A stretch of 5,148 nucleotides of DNA from Chitinophagia bacterium (GTDB lineage Bacteria > Bacteroidota > Bacteroidia > Chitinophagales > Chitinophagaceae). The position numbers were made by a program, and so were the translations under genes. The DNA lies in the NCBI GenBank assembly GCA_010027295.1, contig RGVM01000232.1, forward strand, positions 1 to 5,148, written 5' to 3'. The notes beneath the pieces are model-generated. The model did no database searches and was not told the DNA's origin. It saw only the letters and a list, made by a program, of their open reading frames with translations. Positions 1 through 5,148 of this stretch are shown one piece after another (positions within the stretch are counted from its first letter, which is position 1; each line of letters starts with the position of its first letter).

Positions 1-421
1 GCAGAACCGCTTCGGTGATTGGAAGACCCCCTGGGGCGATGTCAACCGCTACCAACGCCTCACCGGCCGTATACCGGAAACATACGACGACAGCCGCGAG
101 AGCCTGCCCGTCGGCCTCACCTCCGCCACCTGGGGATGCCTGCCCTCCTACGTGAGCCGTACCATGCCCGGCACACGGAAGCGCTATGGCATCAGCGGCA
201 ACAGCTTCGTCTGCGCCGTCGAGTTCGGCCCCAAAGTGCGGGCGAAATCGGTCCTCGCGGGTGGCGTCAGCAACAACCCCGCCTCCCCGCACTTCGCCGA
301 CCAGGCAGCGATGTACACGAAAGGACAATTCAAGGATGTGCTCTTCTATCGCGAGGATGTCATGAAACAGGCCGAAGCCTGCTACCGACCGGGGATGCCG
401 CGCAAGACGGACTGCAAATGA
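1..421 (+). CDS. Penicillin acylase family protein (S45 Ntn-hydrolase), C-terminal part only
   Basis: The reading frame is open from base 2 to a TGA at 419-421 and gives 139 residues; the start lies before the window. It opens with QNRFGDWKTPWGDVNRYQRL, followed by a YGISGNSFVCAVEFG segment, a GGVSNNPASPHFADQAAMY segment and a FKDVLFYREDV segment. These match the conserved C-terminal part of the beta chain of penicillin/aculeacin/acyl-homoserine-lactone acylase relatives. In this family an exported precursor cuts itself to expose an N-terminal catalytic Ser on the beta chain, which hydrolyses an amide bond. That Ser and the N-terminal signal would be upstream and cannot be seen. The substrate cannot be read from this end. 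A GTG at 152 is an internal Val, not a start. The downstream hydrolase begins 31 bases later on the same strand, so the two may be co-transcribed. Family assignment is strong; specificity is unknown. Confidence 0.88.
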   Translation, partial: QNRFGDWKTPWGDVNRYQRLTGRIPETYDDSRESLPVGLTSATWGCLPSYVSRTMPGTRKRYGISGNSFVCAVEFGPKVRAKSVLAGGVSNNPASPHFADQAAMYTKGQFKDVLFYREDVMKQAEACYRPGMPRKTDCK

Positions 422-424
422 AAG

Positions 425-440
425 TGGGGGTCATCCCCCG
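425..440 (+). other. Short GC stem-loop in the acylase-hydrolase gap
   Basis: Five G (426-430), a four-base loop TCAT and five C (435-439) form a perfect short hairpin, extendable by one T-G wobble pair (425/440). It begins four bases after the acylase stop and ends 13 bases before the next ATG. There is no T-run after it, so it is not a standard intrinsic terminator. It could protect the 3' end of an mRNA, weaken read-through or affect start accessibility, or be chance. Confidence 0.35.
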
Positions 441-452
441 AGACCGAATGAC

Positions 453-1526
453 ATGGATATGAGACGACTGCTCCTCTGCCTCCTCCTGCCCGCCTCTCTC
501 GCCGCACAGCCTTCCGTCAAAAGAAAGGCCGACAGCATCCTCGCCAGCCACCCCGCCTTCAGCGGCGTGGTGCTGATCGCCGAAAAGGGAAGGCCCGTCT
601 TCCACAAGGCCTACGGCTACCGCGACTTCAACCGGCGCGACCCCGTCCGCCGGAACGACGTCTTCGAACTGGCCTCCGTCTCCAAACAGTTTACCGCGAC
701 CATTATCGGGATGCTGCAGCAGGAGGGACGACTCCAGTTCGACGACTCCGTATCCAAATACCTCCACATCCCCTGGAAAGACATCACCATCCGGCAACTC
801 CTCAACCACACGTCCGGCCTTCCCGACTATCAGGCCGTCATGGACAGGTACTGGGACAAGTCGCGCGTCGCCGGCAACCCCGAAATCCTCGAATACCTCA
901 ACCGCTACCCGCCACCCATGCGCTTCAAGCCCGGAACACGCTTCGAATACAGCAACACAGGGTATGTATTCTTAGCAAGCATAGCGGAAACCGTGACAGG
1001 AATTGACTTCATAGAACTGTGCAGAAGCCGCATTTTCCGTGCGGCCGGCATGCGTCTCGCGAACGTCCGGTCGCTGGCGGAAAAGGCCTCGATGCAACGT
1101 TTCGCCCGGGGGCATATCTATGTCGTCAAGGAAAAGCGCTTCGTTCGGGCCGATTCCTTCCCTTCCTCCGACTACACCCTGTGGCTGGGGAACCGTAAGG
1201 GGCCCGGCAGGGTCAGCGCCCGCGCGACCGACATCTTGCGCTGGGATCAGGCCCTCTATACGGACAAATACCTCTCCCAGGCCGCCAAGGCGGAGGCCTT
1301 CAAACCCGCCAGGCTTAACGACGGCAGTCTGTCGCGCTATGGATTCGGCTGGTTCCTGGAACGTACGGCCCGGGGCGAAGAGGTCATCTGGCACGATGGC
1401 GACAACCCCGGCTACCGCACCATGTTCCGTCGGTACCCGCAAAGCGGGCATACGGTCATCGTCCTCTGCAACAACTATTACGACGGGTTCGAAAGGATGG
1501 TCGCAGCCCTCGAGGGAGCCCTGTGA
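453..1526 (+). CDS. Exported serine hydrolase, beta-lactamase family (class C/PBP-like fold)
   Basis: The protein has 357 residues. Residues 1-18 look like a signal peptide: two Arg, a Leu-rich core, then L-A-A before Gln19. The mature protein is probably periplasmic or secreted. The beta-lactamase/transpeptidase fold spans about 25-345. The catalytic SxxK is Ser75-Val-Ser-Lys78 within FELASVSKQF; the second motif is Tyr166-Ser-Asn168; the third is His314-Asp-Gly316, the H-x-G form usual for esterase/peptidase-like members in place of K-T/S-G. LLNHTSGLPDY (116-126) is also typical. In this family the Ser forms an acyl-enzyme with a peptide, ester or beta-lactam; fold alone does not show antibiotic resistance, and a D-peptidase or esterase role is equally possible. 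ATG at 459 (Met3) is an alternative start that keeps the signal peptide; neither has a clear Shine-Dalgarno. Bases about 957-1040 use codons unlike the rest of the gene. Confidence 0.9.
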   Translation: MDMRRLLLCLLLPASLAAQPSVKRKADSILASHPAFSGVVLIAEKGRPVFHKAYGYRDFNRRDPVRRNDVFELASVSKQFTATIIGMLQQEGRLQFDDSVSKYLHIPWKDITIRQLLNHTSGLPDYQAVMDRYWDKSRVAGNPEILEYLNRYPPPMRFKPGTRFEYSNTGYVFLASIAETVTGIDFIELCRSRIFRAAGMRLANVRSLAEKASMQRFARGHIYVVKEKRFVRADSFPSSDYTLWLGNRKGPGRVSARATDILRWDQALYTDKYLSQAAKAEAFKPARLNDGSLSRYGFGWFLERTARGEEVIWHDGDNPGYRTMFRRYPQSGHTVIVLCNNYYDGFERMVAALEGAL

Positions 1527-1545
1527 AGGGCCTCAGGGCTCGAGG
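1507..1545. terminator. Overlapping inverted repeats at the convergent gene ends, possible bidirectional terminator
   Basis: The tail-to-tail junction holds several competing inverted repeats. GAGCCCTG (1516-1523) pairs perfectly with CAGGGCTC (1534-1541) around a 10-base loop. GCCCT (1518-1522) can instead pair with AGGGC (1527-1531) around GTGA. CCTCGAG (1508-1514) pairs with CTCGAGG (1539-1545), and CCCTCGAGGG (1507-1516) is itself a palindrome. The plus-strand stop TGA (1524-1526) lies inside the main loop and the minus-strand stop (1533-1535) spans its edge. There is no T-run on either strand, so Rho-independent release is not certain. Shared transcript-end structure for both genes is an inference from position and symmetry. 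Confidence 0.5.
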
Positions 1546-3053
1546 ATGCGGATGCGATAGGCCTGGATCAGCGGCGGGTTCTCGGGACTCATCGTGAACG
1601 AGACTTCCAATCGGCCACGTTCGCAATCGAGCGTGTAAGTGCCTCGCAGCGCATTCTCGGCAACCACCGGCCCCTGTCTCAGGATCCGGCCCACCTTCAA
1701 GAAGACCTCCCGCGATTCCCGCTGGAGCAGATCGAGCCGGTAGTCGGGAAAGAAGTTCTCCGCGAAGATGCCACTCGCCTCCGCTCCCTTCCAATCGACG
1801 ATATAGGACGTGAGTTCCCGCTTGCGCTGTTCGAGAATAGCACTGACGGGAACGGGACGGGGTCCGATACCGGACAGGCGGACGAGCGTGTCGAGGATCT
1901 GCATGTTGAGCGCCGACATCGGGGCATAGGTGCGGTTGGCGAGCGACACGATGCCGATGCCGTAGTCGGGCATGACCTGCCAGTGCGTGCCGAAGCCCGG
2001 GAGTCCGCCGCTATGCCCCACATAGACCCTGCCTTCGCAATCGCGCGTCCAGCGCAGTCCGTAGCCGTAGGCCGTCACCACCGGACAGCCGCGTCCACCG
2101 GGATAGGCATAGGCGGTGTTCAGGCCGCTGAGGCGCCAGGGATGCTGCATCTCGCGGATGGCGCTCCTCCGCACGGGGCCCGTCTCGGTCAGGTCGGAGG
2201 GCGGCCAGGCGGAGAGATGCAGGCGCATGTAGGCGGCGATGTCCTCGACGGAACTCAGCATCCCCCCCATGGCGCCCCAGGATCCGTCGGACCGGTCGTG
2301 CAGCAGCTCCTCTTCCGTCCATCGCCCATCCTGCCAGCGGTAGCCATGCGCCAGTCGGTCGGACGGCACGTCCGCATATTCCCAGAAAGAGGCGCCCATG
2401 CCCAGCGGCTTCCAGATGCTGTCGCGGATATAGGTCTGATAGGGCATGCCGGACGCCAGCGTCACGATGCGCCCCAGCAGCGCGAAGCCCAGGTTGCTGT
2501 ACTCGTAGGCCGTGCCCGGGGCCGTAGAGAATGAGATCCCCTTCCTGAGTAGGGCGACCAGCTCCTCGTCGGAATCGGAGAGCTGCCGGTCGCCCCAGGG
2601 GTTGTCCTCCGGGAAGCCGGCGCCGTGCGTCAGCAGGTGCCGGATGGTGACGGGCTCGGCATCCCGGGTGGGATATGCCAGGCCAGACATGGAGGGGATG
2701 TATGTCGAGACGGGGTCGTCGAGCCGCAGACGGCCCCGTTCGCGCAGCCGCAGGATGGCCATGGCGGTGAAGCTCTTGCTCATCGAGGCGATGCGGAAGA
2801 CGGAGGACGGGGTGACGGGCCGCTGCCTGTCGCGGTCGACATATCCGATGCTGACGGTGTGGACGAGCCTTCCATCGGCGACGATGCCAACAGACATGCC
2901 GGGCACATGGTTGGAGGCCGCGAACTCGGCGCAGACGCGGTCAATGACGGCCAGGTGCGGCTTCAGCCGTTCGTTCACGGACTGTGCATGCAAGGTTTGC
3001 AGCACAGGAATCAGGAGGACTGCGAGGGGGATCGACCGGTATCTCATGGTCAT
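1533..3053 (-). CDS. Exported serine hydrolase, beta-lactamase family, with C-terminal extension
   Basis: The protein has 506 residues. A signal peptide covers about 1-23 (hydrophobic 8-20, then L-H-A before Gln24), so export is expected. The catalytic fold runs about 30-395: SxxK is Ser90-Met-Ser-Lys93, the YxN motif is Tyr185-Ser-Asn187 in APGTAYEYSNLGFALLG, and the third motif is His347-Ser-Gly349 in YVGHSGGLPGFG. GSWGAMGGMLSSVEDIAAYM (258-277) is the familiar pre-third-motif segment. Residues about 400-506 form an extra C-terminal region ending in a predicted beta-rich stretch (ENALRGTYTLDCERGRLEVS); similar tails occur in other serine hydrolases, but I do not assign a named domain. Hydrolysis of a peptide, amide or ester is likely; the substrate is unknown. 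The start is only 12 bases after the fused E1 stop, implying one transcript. The ATG at 3045-3047 (Met3) is a possible alternative start. It is a distant relative of the gene facing it, not a recent copy. Confidence 0.9.
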   Translation of the reverse strand: MTMRYRSIPLAVLLIPVLQTLHAQSVNERLKPHLAVIDRVCAEFAASNHVPGMSVGIVADGRLVHTVSIGYVDRDRQRPVTPSSVFRIASMSKSFTAMAILRLRERGRLRLDDPVSTYIPSMSGLAYPTRDAEPVTIRHLLTHGAGFPEDNPWGDRQLSDSDEELVALLRKGISFSTAPGTAYEYSNLGFALLGRIVTLASGMPYQTYIRDSIWKPLGMGASFWEYADVPSDRLAHGYRWQDGRWTEEELLHDRSDGSWGAMGGMLSSVEDIAAYMRLHLSAWPPSDLTETGPVRRSAIREMQHPWRLSGLNTAYAYPGGRGCPVVTAYGYGLRWTRDCEGRVYVGHSGGLPGFGTHWQVMPDYGIGIVSLANRTYAPMSALNMQILDTLVRLSGIGPRPVPVSAILEQRKRELTSYIVDWKGAEASGIFAENFFPDYRLDLLQRESREVFLKVGRILRQGPVVAENALRGTYTLDCERGRLEVSFTMSPENPPLIQAYRIRILEP

Positions 3054-3065
3054 GGGGATGCGGGG

Positions 3066-5066
3066 TCAGTAGACCAGCAGTCGCTCGACGACTTCGTGGA
3101 TGCGCGACTTGGCGAGGAAGGCCTTTTCGAGTTCGGGCGCAAAGGGGACGGGCGTGTCGAGGCTGGCACAGCGCATGACAGGCGCATCTAGCATCTCAAA
3201 GCAGTGCTCCGCTATCCAGGCGGACACTTCCCCGCCGATGCCGCCTGTCAGCGTGTCCTCGTGCAGCATCAGCACCTTGCCGGTACGGGCCACCGAGGCA
3301 CGGATGGCCGAATGGTCCAACGGCTGCAGCGTGCGCAGGTCGAGGATGTCGAAGGAGGTCTCGGGATGCGCGTCGGCATACTCCACCGCCCAATGGACGG
3401 CAGCGCCATACGTGATGATGCTGATATCTGATCCCTTACGGACGAGAGCCGCCCTACCGATCGGGACTTCGTAATATCCCTCAGGCACGGGACCCGAGAT
3501 GCTTCGATAGAGGGCCTTGTGCTCAAAGAACAGCACCGGGTCGGGGTCGTTGAACGCCGCGATGAGCAGGCCCTTGGCGTCTCTCGGATTGGATGGATAG
3601 ACCACCTTCAGGCCCGGCGTATGCGTGAACCAGGCCTCGTTGCTCTGCGAATGGAAGGGCCCCGCGCCCACCCCGGCCCCCGTCGGCATGCGGATGACCA
3701 CGTCGGCCGACTGACCCCAGCGGTAATGGATCTTGGCGAGGTTGTTGACGATCTGGTTGAAGCCGGCCGTGACGAAGTCGGCGAACTGCATCTCCACCAT
3801 CGACTTGTAGCCCTCGAGGCTGAGGCCCAGCGACATGCCCAGGATGGCGCTCTCGCAGAGGGGGGTGTTGCGCACGCGCTCCCGGCCATATTTGGCGAGG
3901 AACCCCTCCGTGATCTTGAACACGCCGCCATAGTCGGCGATATCCTGGCCCATCAGGACCAGGTTGGGATGCCGCTGCATGGCCTCGTCGAGTCCCTGGC
4001 TGATGGCGTCTATGAATCTGACCTCCGGGTGGGATTCCGCATCGGGCTCCTGATCCGCATCGGCATCGGATGACGGAGGTATCGGAAACGCATACACGTC
4101 GCGCAGTTCCTCCTGCACGTCTGGGACGGGGGGAGGTGCGGCCAGTCCCGCCTTGACGCTCTCTTCGATATAGTGTGCGATCTCGCCTCTTACGGCTTCG
4201 ATGCGGGCGGCATCCAGCACGCCGGCATCGACGAGACTCGACTCGAAGACGGTCACGGGATCGCGACGGGCCCATTCCTCGAACAGATGGGGCGGCACGT
4301 ACTTGGTGCCGCTGGCCTCCTCATGGCCGCGCATGCGGAAGGTCATGCACTCGATGAGGTAGGGCCTCCGGTGGCGGATGCAATAGTCACGGACGCCGCG
4401 TACGGTGTCGTACACGGTGAGGATGTCGTTCCCGTCGATGCGGACACCCTCCATCCCGTAGCCACGGGCCCTGTCGACGAGGCTCTCGCAACGGTACTGC
4501 GCATCCACGGGCGTGCTGAGGCCGTAGCCGTTGTTCTCGATGACGAAGATCACCGGCAGGTCCCATACGGAAGCCACGTTGAGGGCCTCGTGGAAATCAC
4601 CTTCCGAAGTGCCGCCGTCGCCCGTGAAGGCCAGCGACACGCGGTCCTGCCGGCGCAGGCTGTGGGCCAGGGCCGTCCCACCGGCGATGGCGAGCTGGGG
4701 GCCGAGGTGCGAGATCATCCCGCAGATATGATGCTCGCGCGAGCCGAAATGGAAGCTCCGCTCACGGGCCTTGCTATAGCCCTCCCGACGGCCCTGCCAT
4801 TGCAGGAACAGCTTCTCGAGCGGCATGCCGCGGACGGTGAAGACGCCGAGGTTCCGGTGCAGGGGCATGATCCACTCGTGGCGGCGCAGCGCCAGTGCGG
4901 CCCCCACCGAGATGGCCTCCTGGCCGATGCCGCTGAACCACTTGGAGATGCGGCCCTGCCGCAGCAGCACCAGCATCTTCTCCTCGATCATGCGCGGGAG
5001 GAGCAGCTGTCGGTGGAAGGCGATGAGGTCATCGTCCGTGAGTCCCTTGCGGTCGAAGTCTGACAT
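3066..5066 (-). CDS. 2-oxoacid dehydrogenase E1, fused alpha and beta subunits (probably branched-chain 2-oxoacid / 2-oxoisovalerate dehydrogenase)
   Basis: This cytoplasmic 666-residue enzyme uses thiamine diphosphate (ThDP) to decarboxylate a 2-oxoacid and pass the acyl group to the lipoyl arm of E2. Residues about 10-325 are the alpha part: IGQEA (47-51), the ThDP/Mg motif GDG (149-151) followed by ENN (177-179), and the loop RMRGHEEASG (244-253) with the conserved His248. Residues about 347-666 are the beta part: TPLCESAILG (401-410) with the ThDP-activating Glu405, FADF (428-431), GPFHSQSNEAWF (469-480) with the active-site His472, then the transketolase C-terminal domain (about 535-660). 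A Pro-rich then Asp/Glu-rich linker (about 309-347) joins them. Length equals the sum of the usual separate subunits, so nothing seems missing. Branched-chain substrates (from Val, Leu, Ile) are the best guess from the loop and the fused layout; pyruvate is not excluded. No E2, E3 or lipoylation gene is visible nearby. The upstream gene stops 38 bases before the ATG, which has no Shine-Dalgarno. Confidence 0.93.
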   Translation of the reverse strand: MSDFDRKGLTDDDLIAFHRQLLLPRMIEEKMLVLLRQGRISKWFSGIGQEAISVGAALALRRHEWIMPLHRNLGVFTVRGMPLEKLFLQWQGRREGYSKARERSFHFGSREHHICGMISHLGPQLAIAGGTALAHSLRRQDRVSLAFTGDGGTSEGDFHEALNVASVWDLPVIFVIENNGYGLSTPVDAQYRCESLVDRARGYGMEGVRIDGNDILTVYDTVRGVRDYCIRHRRPYLIECMTFRMRGHEEASGTKYVPPHLFEEWARRDPVTVFESSLVDAGVLDAARIEAVRGEIAHYIEESVKAGLAAPPPVPDVQEELRDVYAFPIPPSSDADADQEPDAESHPEVRFIDAISQGLDEAMQRHPNLVLMGQDIADYGGVFKITEGFLAKYGRERVRNTPLCESAILGMSLGLSLEGYKSMVEMQFADFVTAGFNQIVNNLAKIHYRWGQSADVVIRMPTGAGVGAGPFHSQSNEAWFTHTPGLKVVYPSNPRDAKGLLIAAFNDPDPVLFFEHKALYRSISGPVPEGYYEVPIGRAALVRKGSDISIITYGAAVHWAVEYADAHPETSFDILDLRTLQPLDHSAIRASVARTGKVLMLHEDTLTGGIGGEVSAWIAEHCFEMLDAPVMRCASLDTPVPFAPELEKAFLAKSRIHEVVERLLVY

Positions 5067-5104
5067 GGGATAAAGTTCGGCAGAAACTCGACAGTCCGCA
5101 AGCC

Positions 5105-5148
5105 TCAGGACTCCTCCCGGCGGAAACGCTTGTCGATGCCCTCCAGGA
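5105..5148 (-). CDS. C-terminal end of an unidentified gene (partial)
   Basis: On the minus strand the frame entering from the right edge reads LEGIDKRFRREES and then stops at TGA (5105-5107). Only 13 complete codons are inside the window. The very basic, charged ending is plausible for a real protein terminus, and its position 38 bases ahead of the fused E1 start on the same strand fits an operon. The fragment is too short to name a family. The other two minus-strand frames cannot be judged over so short a stretch, so this is a reading from context and composition. Confidence 0.45.
   Translation of the reverse strand, partial: LEGIDKRFRREES

Noticed and set aside
19..462. A 147-residue plus-strand frame overlapping the acylase end
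   Set aside because: It overlaps the acylase frame, which has clear family motifs over its whole length, and its own Arg/Pro-rich sequence resembles no known family.
461..482. A lipoprotein signal at Cys9 of the plus-strand hydrolase
   Set aside because: The residues before Cys are Leu-Leu-Leu, without the small residue required next to Cys in a lipobox, and a standard L-A-A/Gln cleavage site follows.
1039..1560. A 173-residue plus-strand frame overlapping the 357-residue hydrolase
   Set aside because: It is a frame-shifted reading of the hydrolase, rich in Arg, Pro, Ser and Thr. The hydrolase frame continues intact to its catalytic H-x-G, so there is no frameshift to repair.
453..3053. Calling the two hydrolases antibiotic-resistance beta-lactamases
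   Set aside because: Both carry SxxK and YSN, but the third motif is H-D-G or H-S-G in place of K-T/S-G, and the flanking motifs fit the broad esterase/peptidase-like family. The sequence does not support a resistance claim.
3523..4275. A 250-residue minus-strand frame inside the fused E1
   Set aside because: It is a shifted reading of the E1 linker and beta region, rich in Arg and Gly; the E1 frame is uninterrupted and motif-complete.
4173..5063. A 296-residue open frame on the plus strand opposite the fused E1 alpha part
   Set aside because: It is fully antisense to a strongly conserved enzyme; its composition (many His, Ala, Asp, Val) is what a GC-rich gene gives when read backwards, and it shows no recognisable motif.
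1..5148. tRNA or rRNA genes, CRISPR arrays, transposon ends and phage attachment sites
   Set aside because: Nearly every base is in a supported coding frame; the gaps are 38 bases or shorter and show no tRNA-like arms, spaced direct repeats or terminal inverted repeats.

Overview
The window reads as GC-rich, densely coded chromosomal DNA, most likely from a Bacteroidota (FCB-group) bacterium. Four observations support this. The 2-oxoacid dehydrogenase E1 is a single alpha+beta fusion, a form common in that phylum. Both complete exported proteins have a signal peptide ending L-x-A followed by Gln, the cleavage pattern known as the Bacteroidetes Q-rule. No start codon is preceded by a recognisable Shine-Dalgarno sequence. 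The protein sequences also resemble Bacteroidota homologues as I remember them. The assignment is an inference; no search was run.

Layout: (1) 1-421, plus strand, the C-terminal 139 residues of a penicillin-acylase-family (S45, Ntn-hydrolase) enzyme whose start lies outside the window. (2) 453-1526, plus strand, a secreted or periplasmic serine beta-lactamase-like hydrolase. (3) 1533-3053, minus strand, a second, longer beta-lactamase-like hydrolase with a C-terminal extension. It meets gene 2 tail to tail with 6 bases between the stop codons, inside a cluster of overlapping inverted repeats. (4) 3066-5066, minus strand, a 666-residue fused E1 alpha/beta subunit of a branched-chain 2-oxoacid (or related) dehydrogenase complex. 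(5) 5105-5148, minus strand, the last 13 complete codons of an unidentified gene.

There appear to be two transcription units pointing at each other. The plus-strand unit is acylase then hydrolase. The minus-strand unit is unknown gene, fused E1, then hydrolase, with gaps of 38 and 12 bases. The E1 is a cytoplasmic enzyme feeding branched acyl-CoA production. The two serine hydrolases and the acylase are probably exported enzymes acting on amide or ester bonds of unknown substrates. I see no RNA gene, CRISPR array, mobile element or origin, and no gene-free stretch longer than about 40 bases. No new multi-gene system is evident. The points most worth a second look are the AT-rich, rare-codon patch inside gene 2, the compact convergent repeat region, and the pairing of fused E1 with an exported hydrolase.
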